NCBI GenBank assembly: GCA_905147135.1
Contig: LR990044.1
Location: forward strand, 19,661,622 to 19,725,621
Direction: 5' to 3'
From: Blastobasis lacticolella
Lineage: Eukaryota > Arthropoda > Insecta > Lepidoptera > Blastobasidae
DNA length: 64,000 bases
The notes under the pieces were generated by a model, which was not told where the DNA came from, made no database searches, and saw only the letters and a program-made list of their open reading frames with translations. This document shows, in pieces, positions 1 to 12,195 of the stretch (its first letter is position 1; every line of letters starts with the position of its first letter). Both the position numbers and the translations under genes were made by a program.

Positions 1-1470
1 AGACATATTGTTAAAAACTAGACATGCAACTTCCAAAATATATATCGATGTCAATGTTAATATTTGTAATTTTTGGAAATGTGGCTTACAACTATCCATA
101 TTATCTATATTTACTAGAATTCTGAGGCATCTTTTCTGTATTATGAATAATTTGGAGACCTCCACACTGTTACCCCATAGAGCTATACCATATTGTAACC
201 ACGCTTGCGCATATGCGTAGTACGCGCATTTTGCTGTTTTCAGGTCTGTAGACTTTTTTAATTCATATAGAGCATATGTAAATCTTGTCAATTTAGATGT
301 AGTTTTTTGAACATGAGTTTTCCAATTTAAATGTATATCAATGTTAATGCCTAGAAGGGAATAATCTGAAACACTTTCCAATTTTGTACCTCTGAAATTA
401 TATTCGAGATCGAGAGCACGCTGCTGGTATGGTCTAAATTGCATTAATTTCGTTTTTGAAAAATTTTTTTTTAAGTTATGATCTTTAAGCCAATCTACTA
501 TCTCTGTCAAAGTAGCGTTCAGACCGCTTTCAAGAGTTTGCTCATCAGTACATGGTATTGCCACTGAAATGTCATCAGCAAACAGTGAATTAGAGCTTTT
601 TATATTTTTTGGTAAGTTATTGATATATATCAAGAATAGTATACATCCAATAACACTACCTTGGGGTATACCGTTTTCTATATTTACCCGTTCTGACCTT
701 ATATTAATTATTTCGCAAGAAGAATAGTTATAATTCTCTATATCAACATATTGTGTGCGATGACTTAAGTAGGAAACAAACCATTTATGAACGATTCCCC
801 TGATCCCTATATCATATAGTTTTCTCAGCAGTATATCGTACGTAACCCGATCGTAGGCTTTACTCATATCTAAGAGTACCCCAATGGCGCATTTTTTGTT
901 ATTAATTATGTTAAGTATATCATGGACATATTTAAAAACTGCCAAGGAGGTGGATCTCTTTTTTTCCTAAAACCGTTTTGAGATTCATGGAATATATCAT
1001 ATTTTTCGCAATAATAGTAGAGCCGCTTTGTCATAGCTTTTTCTATAATTTTTGAAAATGTAGGTAAATGAGCTATAGGGCGATAGTTGTTGACGTCTTC
1101 TGTTTTTCCTTTTTTATGAATAGGTTTTACAAGAGATATTTTTATTGGATTAGGCACAGTACCCTCTGCGAATGATTGATTAATTAAACAAGTAATTGGA
1201 TAACACAGTTCCTCTGCACATCCTTTAATTAATACAGAAGGGATTTCATCGTAGCCGAAGCTTCGCTTTTTTTTCATTTTTTTTATAATATCTAAAGTTT
1301 CTTTGTAGTCAACAGGTCTCAGATACATAGAGTTTTGCATAGGAGTCGTTACAGGGCGGCCAGATGGAGGTTTATTTTGAGGAGTATGTTTTCCCACTGA
1401 AGCAAAAAATGTATTAAATGAATTTTCAATCATTTTGGGGTCTTCTACAGATATATTACATAGGTATTGC
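1..1470 (-). pseudogene. Non-LTR retrotransposon reverse transcriptase, truncated and frameshifted
   Basis: Minus-strand reading gives a LINE ORF2 reverse transcriptase. Residues visible in order: LVKPIHKKGKTEDVNNYRPI (fingers), GFRKKRS, a palm AYDRV, GIPQGSVIG, then the catalytic FADD box at about 571-582, followed by the usual LGI..D..L.W region. The first 175 codons (1433 to 906) are open; near 950-960, inside a run of T (A on the coding strand), the frame shifts by one and the reading then continues in another frame to the window edge. No endonuclease domain is seen before about 1470, so the copy is 5' truncated, as is usual for LINEs. The motif set suits the Jockey/CR1-like group, but the clade is not resolved. 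The A-run frameshift suggests a dead copy, though one sequencing error could cause it. Confidence 0.88.
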
Positions 1471-3760
1471 TATATATTTCGTCTTAGTATTGAGTGAAAG
1501 AGACAAATGCTCTCTCGCGGCGCGAGCTTTGTCGCGGACACACTTGTGCAGGGGCCTAGTTCTCGCGCTGTGACATCTCGAATTCGATATATTTCTAGAT
1601 AAAGTGTACCAGTATAAAAAAAATTTAAAACTATCTTCAATAAAGGATTAGCGAAAGTCGTTGAAAATCAGCTTTTTGATTGCTATAGAAATTCAGTGAC
1701 TTTTTAATAGATATTTGTAGCAAGAGAAAATATCGAATTCTAATGTCAAAAACGGGAGTATCTCCCCCTGACCACAAACATTAAGAGACATATGGCTCAA
1801 AGGGACCTGAATCCAGAGCCATGAAAGAAAAACCAAAAATACTATATCCAAGACTCCGTCTCCACACACGACAGCCTTTAGTCTCAAGGGTAGTGCAGTC
1901 CTCATATCCCGCGGCCGCCCCGAGTCTTAATGGCGACCGTTTATATTGAAATACCCGAATCGCAAGCGCAGAATGGTATGCTTGAGGGCGTTGTACCCGA
2001 ATTCCTTGTACGGCACGTCATATTGTGGAGATGTGGACCTCTGGTTTACGGTTTAGACGACGCTGTAGGTAGGTAGGCTACTTCAAGTTTGTTTGGGGGT
2101 ATTAAAGGACCCCATGCGATAGATACGTCAGTCTTTTGAGCAACTTTTTTTGTGTCTTACGGTACAGCAGGCCACGTAATGGAAAGTGGTCTCGGCTGCC
2201 TATAGACATCAACGACGACACCAGGGTTATCCCAAATATTATTTAAAAGCCTAACAACCATGTAAAATCAAAGACGCAAACCATTGGTCAAAACGTCCAC
2301 CTCAACTCAGGTCATAGAATCAAACAATCAAATAATACTCAGCCACTCAGCGCTGTCAAGTCTAAAGATCTCCATAATTACCGACGTATAGTAGTATAGA
2401 CACCGTTTTCAAAAAGCAATCTATCTGGAACGTTCAGAGATCGACTATCCGAGATTGAATTGCGTCTCCGTAATATATCAAAGGTAATCCGTTTAAGTTT
2501 AAGGGGTATATATCATGCGACGGTACATAGTCCTCCCCGCCGTTCGGCCGCCTAAGCAGGGGTGGCAACATAGTCCAAGCCAGAGGAGATCGCGGGTGAA
2601 ACGCGGGTTTGAGATTTCGAATGACGTCATCACATTTTTTGCCTAAGGAGACACACGGTCAGACCATACAGTTGATTGAAAGCGACCACCGTCGTCTAGG
2701 ATATCAGCAGTCTTTTAAGTATATCCAAGTTATAGTGTAAAGAAAAAACCCTGCTGTGACCATAGGCTACTGCTGGACATGTGCTTCTTCTAAATTATTG
2801 GAGAGTTTTGTCATATGTACTTGGACATACAAAACTGGACTTGGGTCTTCTCCGCACTAGAGGGTGTTGCGATCATTTAGTTTGACAGGCTTTCGACAAC
2901 AGGTAATACCTACGGCTGCCCATTTACTCATCTATGGAAGTCCTACCTGGCCTATTAGTCACGCGCAAGTAGAATGAGTTGGTGCTGTACTCTGACTGAT
3001 ACCATACAGTTCACAGCGTATGGTAGAGTTATTGCAGGAATGATGTGGTAGGAGACGGGTTATGACGTCATCATGAACAGTCCACCGCAGACTACTTGGG
3101 GTCTACATACATAGTCCTCCTCCAAGGCACGCCCCTGCGAAGATCCTAAGACAATATTAACTAGGTTCGCCAAAAATTTTTTCTTGATTGGCCAGGCATT
3201 TGGACGCCATCTCACCTGGAACGGTACCGCCGATCTCCAATCGCATGATACCATTACTCTGGAATGACGTCACAACGGGCATTTTGGGTAGGCCCTATCT
3301 ATCCGTGAAAATGTACGATTTTGAACGACCACAAAGTAGAGAAGACAGATTGAATGGCAAATTTTAGCTGGCCCATATTAACCTATGCACCGATTTAATT
3401 GATTACAATAATTTGTACATACGTGATATATACCTTGGTACACTTTTCAAACTCTCTTGTTCTTAGCAGAAAAAGAGCCAAAGTCAGCATGGACTACATG
3501 GAGGAAAGAACGTCCAAAAACAACCAACACTGATATTTATTATGTTCCGTTCCACTGAGCCTGAACACTAATACAATTTTCACGGTTTTTAAATTTGATT
3601 TCATTAATCAAAATAACATTTGATTACAGCAGATTACATTTGATGTACTAAAAATTACAAAGATTCTACTATAAAGTACAATTCTGAAGTGCTAACTTCA
3701 CTCATTTAAAAAAATACGATGTTTTAAAATAAAAGTGCAAAACGGATCGTTACTACGCTA
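1471..3760. other. Gene-free stretch with degraded repeat fragments
   Basis: No convincing coding region. About 2080-2225 resembles the 'accacctgatgg/aagtggtc' LINE-tail repeat seen better at 21045-21290. The word tacatagtcctcc occurs at about 2524 and again near 3109. Positions 3180-3340 share 'ggaatgacgtca' and the following 'aatgtacga' with 28455-28540. These are decayed dispersed repeats of unknown class. Confidence 0.45.
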
Positions 3761-3762
3761 AT

Positions 3763-4010
3763 TCATTTCGGTTTAATCGGCGGTACGAATTCTGTGACGT
3801 CATTCCAGAAGGATAGTATCAAGCGATTGGAGTTAGGCGGTACCGTTCCTGATGGGGTTAGTGACGATGCTGCCGAAGATGGAGCACGCTTTTCTAGGAA
3901 TAGCCTAATCACTCTGGCCTTTAATGTGTCCAAATTATAATTATCAGGGAACACACTCGCAGGCAACATGTTCCATTCCTTAGCCATACGCATTATAAAG
4001 ATTAAACAAA
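3763..4010 (-). mobile_element. LINE 3' end fragment (C-terminal ...WNDVTEFVPP tail)
   Basis: The minus frame encodes RMAKEWNMLPASVFP...NLDTLKARV..., the typical C-terminal end of CR1/L2/Jockey-like polymerases (pattern R.WN.LP..VFP...Y....FK.RV), ending WNDVTEFVPP. Related 3' ends occur at 28745-28891 (continued at 29302), in diverged form at 36830-36905, and on plus at 52980-53130. Upstream coding domains are absent. Confidence 0.7.
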
Positions 4011-4670
4011 GCGTTCGCTCAGATCGCGTTTCCCGATGGCAGAATGGGGCCGGCGGAATGAAACTGCACCCTGAAGAAGACTGACAGAAACGCTACCCCA
4101 CGCCGATTCTAGAGGCTCGGCAACTTAGCATTAATCAATTCACGTCAAAGCTGCAGAAACGCTAAATCTTATACCGACCGCTTCAGCTCCAGCCTTCCTC
4201 TCCTGACTCGTGCCCTCCCTTTCTAACTAAGCAGGGTGGTGGTGCGTTCGAGGGGGTTACATTTCCCTGTTTGAAGGCACACGTCGCAAAGGGAAATCCA
4301 GTACAGGACACCGCTCTAAAATTGCCCGCTTGCGATAGAGGCACGCAGGTATCTTCCGAGGTGGAGGGACAGCAAATTAATCCTTTTAATGGGTACCATA
4401 GAAATTAATCTCAATACGCATTGGGCTATACTGAGATACCCCGTATTATCGTCTGTATGGCTTGTGTCAGGGTCTACTTCTTCTCCTCTGTAGTACAACG
4501 GGTTCTTAAGTGCGCCCACTGGCCAGGTGAAGTGATGATTTGCAGGTGGCTGCAAGTGGATTCTGGATGCGGCAGGCCTAGGACAGGATGCATTGAAACT
4601 CATCTGGGTAGGCCTAAGTCCAGCAGAGAACTAGTATAGGCTGATGATGATGAAATTGACACAGAAACGA

Positions 4671-4712
4671 CTAGCCCCAAGCTAAGCAAACCTTGTGCTA
4701 TGGGTGATAGAT
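4671..4712 (-). mobile_element. SINE1 3'-end fragment
   Basis: Contains the reverse complement of the SINE1 3' core ('tagcccca...gcttgtgctatggg'), diverged. See the full copy at 14955. Confidence 0.6.
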
Positions 4713-5023
4713 TTACTTACTACTTACAGAGCCCAGTAGTGTAGTGTAGTCATACAGGACTATATATCCACATACCTCGATCCGCTCGGGAGTTAACCTT
4801 AACATTCAGTGGCTACAGACACGACGCGATAGAGACACGACGATTCCTTTAAATTAAATATTAGAGGGGAAAATTTTGTTCAGCAATAGGGAAAAGCTGA
4901 AGCTAATGAAAGCAAAGATTGCTGCACCAATAAGAGCTAATGCAGTCATGCTATTTTTTATTGCCTATGGAGTCATACGGACGGACAGTCCACCTGATGG
5001 AAAGCGGCCACCGTCATCCAAAC

Positions 5024-5280
5024 GACGACCTGAGTGGTTCAGTGGTCAACATGCCAGTATGCCACGCAAGAGGTCCCGGGTTCGATTCCCGGCCGGGCAG
5101 AAATTGATGTGATGAATTTTAATTTCTGATACGGGTCTGGGTGTTCTATGTATAATAAGTATGTATTAAAAAAAGTATATTAGTAGTTTATTAGTTATCT
5201 AGCACCCATAACACAAGCTTTGCTTACTTTGGGGCTAGATGGCGCTGTGTGAATTTGTCCACGATTATTTATTTATTTTT
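5024..5280 (+). mobile_element. SINE1, tRNA-Gly-derived, full-length
   Basis: Begins GACGACCTGAGTGGTTCAGT, carrying an RNA polymerase III A-box-like stretch, and continues to a B-box GGTTCGATTCC ending CCGGCCGGGCAG. The head matches tRNA-Gly(GCC) closely, including the CTGCCACGC-type anticodon arm (here mutated to TATGCCACGC). The body runs from 'aaattgatgtgatgaatttt' to 'gctagatggcgctgtgtgaa' and a (TTTA)n tail. Tail length varies between copies. Confidence 0.9.
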
Positions 5281-5469
5281 AAACAAAAAACTAAAATAAA
5301 AACAGTCGATTTTTTGCTAAAAGTATGGATATTATGTGTTTATTATGCTGCAATGACAGCGGGCTGTCAATGAAGTGTAGAATAAATTACAAGAATAACA
5401 TACCTATTCTAAATTTCTTTTTAGAAATAAGCAGTGCCTGTTGTATCTTTCATACTGTCATATTTCCCT

Positions 5470-6460
5470 GTAAATCATCATTGTGTACAATAAACAGTTA
5501 AATAAATAAATAAATAAAATAAACATCCAACACAACATCAGTCCGTTGCCAACGGTCCCTTCCACGAGATAAGTCCGACCACACATCCCGTTGGCATGGC
5601 GACGCGCGACCGTCGGCCCCCGCCCCGAGCAAACATTGTTAGATTGGATCCCGCTGTATCCAACCGTATTTACACGAGCGAGCTTAGCCGGTTGGTATCC
5701 ATGTTGGAGATGATGAGTGTACTCGTAGACTAGCTTTTGGGTGGTTGGCATTTTTAACCTTTACACAAACCTGCACATTCAGACTGTCGTCTTTCATTAC
5801 GATGTTTTCCCTCACTGTAAGAGCATCGGTTAGCGTTCAACTAATGTACATAATTCAGAAAAGAGTCATTGGTAGTCACAGTAAAGCGTATTTACCTACA
5901 TAAGCGAACTTAGCCAGTTGGTATCCATGTTGGAGGTGATGAGTGTACTCGTAGGCTAGCTTTTGGGTGATTCTGGGACAATTTCAGCTATTTCGTGGGA
6001 CGTTATCTTTTAGTCATAGGGTCGGTGCCCGATTCATCATCATCGTCTTGGAGTTAATGTCCCGGTTATGCTCTCGCGCACGAGGGCCCGGGGTCCGCTT
6101 TGACTATGATCCAGGATTTGGCAGATCAGGTAATTACAGTGGAGCGACTGCCATCTGCCCTCCGTGACTCTGCTACTAGGGGAATCTGACCGGATTGGAT
6201 CATGGTTACACATTCAGTCGTTTCTTCACGATGTTTTCCCTCACTGTAAGAGCATCGGTTAGTGTTCAACTAATGTATATAACTTAGAAAAGAGTCATTG
6301 GTACTTTACACAGTGAGTGAAGTGGCTTTATACGAGCGAGCATAGACGGTTGGTATCCATGTTGGAGATGATGAATGTACACGTAGGCTAGCTTTTGGGT
6401 GATTCTTCAGCTATTTCGTGGGATGGTGTCATTTAGTCATAGGGTCGGTTGCCAGTATAC
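5470..6460. repeat. Tandemly duplicated block containing SINE2 pieces
   Basis: The segment 'ggttggtatccatgttgga' through 'gtaggctagcttttgggtga' occurs three times in the same orientation, starting near 5689, 5919 and 6349. SINE2 3' parts (5768-5880 and 6047-6315) lie between copies. The pattern indicates local tandem duplication of a segment that already carried a SINE2, with a later or differently retained SINE2 body in the second interval. Confidence 0.75.
6047..6315 (-). mobile_element. SINE2 copy lacking the tRNA head
   Basis: On minus, SINE2 body from the 'ctcttacagtgagggaaaac' core through the 'cactgtaattacctgatctg' core to the end at 'cattaactccaag', followed by an ATG-repeat tail (seen on plus as catcatcatcgtc near 6036). 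The tRNA head is not recognisable. Confidence 0.8.
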
Positions 6461-6676
6461 CTAATCTACCTATAGCTAAAATTATCTAACTTAAAGCTTA
6501 TACCCGTGGCTTCATCCATAAGAGAACAAAAGCTATGAAATTATAGCAATAATATAAATAAAAGTAAAAAATTGGAGCATGGACAATACGAGAAAGTATG
6601 ATAATAATGGTCACCATTTTTGAAGTAGACGACTTCTGAAAGATATAACGTTGATTATCAAATAGTAGATTATTCA

Positions 6677-6994
6677 CAAGGGGATAAAGCAGTGACGTTA
6701 TGGGCGGCGTATCGGACGTAGCACATTGAGCGCAGCGAAGGACTCTAGAGATCCTCAGAGCGATCAAATTGATCAAATGGAAAAAGCAAAAAATATACAA
6801 TAGAATAAGTGTTTCGTATTCGAAATGTTATTTTACGTTGACATGGAAATGTCTGAGATAAAGCCTGTCTTTACTGCACTTCGCTTGCCCTCGCTTCACT
6901 CAGGACTCTCATCTAGAAGTTAACTCTTGAATGCTTCGCTGCGCTCAGGATGCAATATGCCACCTATGTCGTAAAACACTGCTTTATCCCCTTG
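6677..6994. mobile_element. Fold-back element with imperfect inverted arms
   Basis: CAAGGGGATAAAGCAGTG at 6677-6694 is matched exactly in inverse at 6977-6994, and a second matching block (GAGCGCAGCGAAG) lies further in on both arms (near 6729 and 6938). Spacing is similar on both sides, as in a MITE or fold-back transposon. No target duplication was identified. Confidence 0.55.
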
Positions 6995-6999
6995 GTGTA

Positions 7000-8560
7000 C
7001 TATTAAAAATAAATGCAAAATAAAATAAAGTGTCTGATCTGTATTTTGGGCCATCGGTATATCGACATGACCATAGAACACGCGAGAAACGAAGTCAATA
7101 ACCATTGAGATGTTGGCTGCCATAAAAAATAATGTGCCTAAAACACATCAACGTCAACTACCTATAACAGCCATTGTCAAAACCATGGGAAAAAACCCTT
7201 CCGGGACAACCCTATCGACTTTTTCTCTATTGAACTCATTTAAATCTAAACATCCCTCGCCTGAGATGCACCTTGTTGCAAATTAAGGATTCAACCCTTG
7301 AAAAAAAATGTGACCCCTAAAAGTTCGTGGGTAAAAAAAGTTTTATCTTTTTTTTTATTATTGAAATGAGACACCCGGGTCTGAATGTAAAATTGGTCTT
7401 TTTATGCATAGAAAGGGTTAGATACGTAAATGTGTGTAGAGATTTTTTTTTCATACAGATGATAAAAGAATTAACCCTTTCGCTACTGTGGTTCGGGATG
7501 GTTCGTTATTCCGGTGTTAAAGTTAGTTGTGTTTCCGTTGGTGTTGCGTGCGGGCTTTTATCCGACAGCAACGGCGTGAAGGTTAATTAGTGGCGGGTGT
7601 AATTTTTTTAGTGTCCAATAAATGGGTAGATAGATGATAGATGGTAGATGTACTTATATTTTACATGTAATTAACTGCTGTTAAACTGTGAAATGAACTA
7701 ATAAATAAATAGTGTGCGAATTATATTATGGTTGGCAAATTTAATGACTTATTTTTAAGTTATTTTTAGATTATTGGATAAATTTTATTAGCAAGCTACA
7801 AAAGTGTAAGTATTTAAATGTGAATTATTCAGAAAGCGTAGAGCGTAACGGTATAGAGATACCAAATAAAACTATATATTGTAAATTATATTATTCAAAC
7901 TACCTATAATCATCTACATCAAACTACAAATAAGTTTCTAACGAAATTGCTTAGTTACCAGATCATAGAATCTACAACCACTTTATTGACTAAACTACTA
8001 TTATGTTAGAAGAAAATAATTTACAAAAAATTACGAATCTCTAAATAAATAATAAGTTTAAAACAAGAAAAACAGTGCAACTGCAAAAGTGCCATTTCTT
8101 ATTAAAATATTTCTGACTTGCCATTATTTTCAATATTATAAAATACCGCTCAACCTACCCTCTACCAAAGAGCAATAAACAGATGACAGAGACAATAGTC
8201 CACAGATAACATTAGCAATTTCACACTTCTCGCTCGCAGCCCACTTCTGCGTTATTTTTTTCACCAGTCACCATTGAGCGTTTTATTTGGACAGATCATA
8301 TCGCTCGCTTATTCGAGTAGGTACTTCAATTTGGTGCTATTGAGTATAATAATTGCAAGTGAATGCATAATGCAAGGGAATTAGGCGTTTAGATTATTAT
8401 AATATTCTTTTGTATAATTACTTGCATTGTATAAAACAATAATACGAAGAAATAATGTAAGTTCTTATTGTTTTCTTTTCTCTATTAGAAACCACCTCTA
8501 TAGGTGCAAACGAGCAAGCTTGCCTGTAATTAGGATCTATCTAGGTGTCCTAAATGCGTT
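7000..8560. other. No recognisable feature
   Basis: AT-rich unique-looking sequence. Short open frames have no domain signature. Confidence 0.4.
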
Positions 8561-8564
8561 ACCG

Positions 8565-8690
8565 GCAGAATATAATACAATACAATACAAAACTCTTTAT
8601 TGCACACTAGAGAACACAAGTACAGATACAAAAAATATGGTAGATAGTACAAAGGGCGGTCTTATCACCAATAATCAGTAATTAATGGGT
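8565..8690 (-). mobile_element. LINE 3' untranslated tail, reverse orientation
   Basis: Starts with tandem 'aatac' units and 'ctctttattgcacac', a common insect non-LTR 3' end read backwards. A second, different tail-like block ('tcagaatcagaaataattta') follows at 8693. No coding part is attached. Confidence 0.5.
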
Positions 8691-9108
8691 AGAATCAGAA
8701 TCAGAAATAATTTATTTTAAAACAGTGTAGCTATTAACAATGTAAAGAAATAAATAGACATTAATTAAACAGTAGCCGTTACCCGCGGGTATCACCCGTG
8801 CGCAGTTAAGATCTCTGAAGAACATTACCCCGCGGGTTCATATTATTGGATCAAAAGTACTTTATGACACACGGGAATAATGTACCTTCCTATAAATAAA
8901 TTAAAAAGATAAGTCAGTACAGTAGTTTCGGAGATTACCCCCAACATACAAACGCACGAACCTGACAACCTTATCCTTATAATTAGTATAGTAGGAATAG
9001 ATCACACACAAACAGTAGCTTATGGCTCCTATAAAGGGATCAGAATTCATATTTACAGAATTTGTATCAAGTTGGATTGACCGATTAATCAGTATCATTA
9101 TTAAAAAT

Positions 9109-9300
9109 CATCTTGGCGTTAATTTCCCGGCCGCGCGAGGGCCCGGGGTCCGCCTTGACCATGATCCAGGATTTGGCAGGTCAGGTAATTACAGTGGAGC
9201 GACTGCCATCTGACCTCCATGACCCTGCTACCAGGGAAACCTGACCAGATTGGATCATGGTTACACATCCAGTCGCCTGAATGTGCAGGTTTCCTCAGAG
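9109..9300 (-). mobile_element. SINE2 3' half
   Basis: Shares the 'cgagggcccggggtccgcc', 'gatccaggatttggcag' and 'cagtggagcgactgccatct' cores with the other SINE2 copies; it stops shortly after the 'ctgaatgtgcaggtttcct' core. Confidence 0.85.
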
Positions 9301-9904
9301 ATCCTTACTTTATTATTCAAGACTTTTAATTTTTATCTAAACCAAAGCGGCACCGGTTCAGTGGCAGCGTGCTTGCGAGACCAATCGCACCATCTCGCAG
9401 ATTCTGGATGGGTGAACGTTTCGTACTGTAAGGCTAGTTGAACTTTCAGCACTCAATGAGCTAGCCACACGGTTGTAGCCTTATACAGTCAGCGTTTTTT
9501 AAGATTTTGCGTCATTTCTGACTAATTGCAGTTAAAAACGCAACAGAATTCGCTGCTCCTTATTTTCTGGTCAACGCTCGACGAAATACAAAGTGCTTCG
9601 TCTATACGATGCGAACTGAGTGATTCAGTTGGTTAAATTGTACAACTTCATTTATTATATCAGTTACAAAGGACTCATTTTTGTTAGTATCACTTATACC
9701 TAAGTTAGTAAAAAACATATTATATAATTATATGTCAAAAAATAAAACAATACATAGATAATCAGCGCTGGCCGACTCCATGTGCAATCGAGTAGCGTTG
9801 ATTCAAGTACTGGCAGTCCAGTCGTGCTGGTATCATGGCCAGGATGCCGTTGGTGCTGGCCCGTACTCTGCTTAAGGTGCTGTTGAGATACCGTTAAAGT
9901 GGTC

Positions 9905-10400
9905 GTTAGATGAGGTTAAGTCTGTCACACAGATTCCGGGTTTGATTCCCGGCCAGGCAGTAAGTTAAATGGTGACTTTTAATTTCTGTTACGCGTCTGT
10001 TTTTGAATGTATAATACAATAAGTCATCACAGCCCGTAACAGTCCACTGCAGGACTTAGGGCCTCTCTCACGAAAGGGGAGGTTATTGCCATAATCTCCA
10101 CGCTTGGCAGGCGGGTTGGAGATCGCAGTGTTTAAATATAACAATGGAAAATGCTGCTGCCCATTTTCCAGACTACGGAGACTCTTGATCTTTTGCCTCG
10201 AATACATTAGTCGCCTTGTACGACACCCATGAGTGTAAGGGGTTGGTGCTATTCTACTCTGCCGGACACCACACGGCCAAATAAAATAAGTATATTTAAT
10301 AAAATATATAAGCAGTTTATCTTTTTTAGCACCCAAAACACAAGCTTTGCTTACTTCGGGGGTATATGGTGCTGTGTGAATTGTGCAAGCAAGCATACAA
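9905..10400 (+). mobile_element. SINE1 interrupted by another repeat
   Basis: The SINE1 B-box (gggtttgattcccggcc) and body run to about 10019 and resume at about 10275 with 'aaataagtatatttaa' and the 3' core (caagctttgcttact, gctgtgtgaatt). The 250 bp between is repeat C, whose second copy is at 13612-13920. The SINE is older than the inserted block. The head before 9930 is diverged. Confidence 0.75.
10020..10275. repeat. Repeat C, copy 1 (inserted in a SINE1)
   Basis: Shares long near-identical stretches with 13665-13920: 'cacgcttggcaggcgggttg', 'gctgctgcccattttccag', 'gttggtgctattctactctg'. Likely the 3' untranslated part of a LINE; no coding sequence is attached. Confidence 0.75.
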
Positions 10401-10985
10401 CATATAGCATAATATCACCACCGACACCTGACCCAATAATACAAACCCTCTCTCAAAACATCCGTATACCAATCCACAGCATCTCAACCACCGACCAAAA
10501 ACCCAAAAAACAAACCGCCAAAGGTAAACACCATAAATCCAGCGCAAGCGCACATTGGACATGTTGCCCCAACTCGCTCACTCCTCTCTTTGCAGCGCAC
10601 GCCTATTTACCGCTAACCCCGGCTGCCCCTTGACCCATCTACCTAAATATGACCTTTCGGGCCTAACCCTCCGATATTGTGTACAGAATTAACCGGACAC
10701 TGGGCATTGTGCTGGCCACTGCCCACTGCATTTCTCCAGCTATTGTGTTCGTATTAAAATTCTACCCCAATGTAGTATGGGTACGCATGGGTGCAGCGTG
10801 CGTGCCATTTGCGAACCGGTCTGCTTTGGTAGGTTCGCAATTTTTTTGCGGATTACGCAATGGTCGAGTTCGGAACCGGTTTGGGAGGAGAGTTACGTCG
10901 GTGTTCAAAAACAAAAATATGCAAAATAGAAATTGGATAAACAAAAATTGGTGATATAGGTCCCCTCGCAAATCTGATAAAGATG
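10401..10985. other. No gene; small imperfect stem near 10808
   Basis: No coding signature. TTGCGAACC near 10809 is followed about 14 nt later by its inverse GGTTCGCAA. Otherwise unremarkable. Confidence 0.4.
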
Positions 10986-11160
10986 CCAGGGAACACAGAA
11001 ATGAAACAAAAACAGAATCCATGTTACTTTGAAGAGATGTGGTGCTTGCAAGGTGTGACAATCTCCTTTGTTGTACATGACATACACTCATCGGGTCTTA
11101 CAACGCGCCGCCATTTCGTAGCGATCGGACATATTTATCCTCGATGAAAAATATTTTAAA

Positions 11161-11751
11161 ATGCCGTCATGTGTAGTGAAATCGTGTAAAAGTTACTGGA
11201 AAAAATGTAACAAGGCAGGAGGAATTACCTACAACGCATAAGTAATTATGATTCGGGCTACTTTTTTTTATTAATGTTTTATTTACTTTGGTGCAAATTT
11301 CTAACAAAAGTACAACGATGTGTCTACCTGTTTTTCGGGAAAATTCCCATAAAGTGGGGAATTCTTTATTAAATTTGTGACTCAGATCAGGTTCCGAATT
11401 TTTATTACCTATCGTATCTGAAAAGAACTTGAATGATTGTAATTATAGTCTACCCTACGTACTGCTATGATGTAAGCATAGTAGTCCGATTTTATAATTA
11501 AATAATATAACATCGCTTTCTGCAAAGCCCTTATTATTTTCGATCCCGACTTTATTTTAACCGGGTTATATTATTTTAATAGGTTTCCTAGTAATAAAAA
11601 CCGTAAAGACGATTGGATTCTAATTATACGAAACTGTAGAAGAGAAACCAATTGGAACCCATCATCTGCGAGTACCGTGTGCAGTGCACATTTTGATGAC
11701 GTGGATTTATTAACAACCGCGAAGGGGCTACGATGCTTGGTTGGTAACTGA
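11161..11751 (+). pseudogene. THAP-domain N-terminus of a P-like transposase, broken
   Basis: Exon-like block 1 starts at the ATG at 11161 and reads MPSCVVKSC...GGITYNA, with the first two zinc ligands as C-x4-C. It meets a TAA (11239-11241) immediately before a GT at 11242. Block 2, after an AG at 11581-11582, reads RFPSNKNRKDDW... then NWNPSSASTVCSAHF...GLRCLVGN and stops at 11749. FP, W, NP and C-x2-H are the expected second half of the C2CH THAP fold. The in-frame stop just before the donor, and the missing RNase-H-like domain, argue for a relic. An unseen alternative splice could rescue block 1, so whether it is dead is likely but not proven. Confidence 0.75.
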
Positions 11752-11814
11752 ATAGCTATTTTGTTTTTTATAATTTGATGTATTTGTACCCGCCTCGAAT
11801 AGCAGAATAAGAAA

Positions 11815-12195
11815 ATAGGGCAGGATAGGGGGACGGCACGGGTACGACAAGGCTAAGGTAGGGGTACGGGTGGGAAACGGCAGGCGTACGGCAGGGCTAT
11901 GGGAGAGCACGGCAGAATTACGGTAGACCTAGGGGAGGGTTGCGAGAGGGGTACGGGAGGGGTACGGCAGGCATACGGTAGGGATACGGAAGGGGTACGG
12001 GAAGGTGACGTGAGAGGTATGGCAGGGCTTCGGGAGGGATATGGCAGGGGTACGGGAGGGGTACGGCAGGCATACGGTAGGGATACGGGAGGGGTACGGG
12101 AAGGTGACAAGAGAGGTACGGAAAGGTGACAGGAAAGGTATGGGAGGGGTATGGGAAGGTTACGGGAGGCATACGGTACGGGAGGGTTACGAGAA
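11815..12195. repeat. GC-rich minisatellite (units such as GGTACGGGAGG)
   Basis: About 380 bp of short degenerate units of 10-15 bp, with a higher-order duplication of about 99 bp (block from 11951 repeated from 12050). It lies inside the P-like element. All open frames here (Pro/Ser/Tyr-rich on minus, Gly/Arg-rich on plus) are products of the repeat. Confidence 0.93.

Noticed and set aside
5035..5100. Apparent tRNA-Gly gene
   Set aside because: The head lacks a paired acceptor stem and is joined to the constant SINE1 body, as in all other copies.
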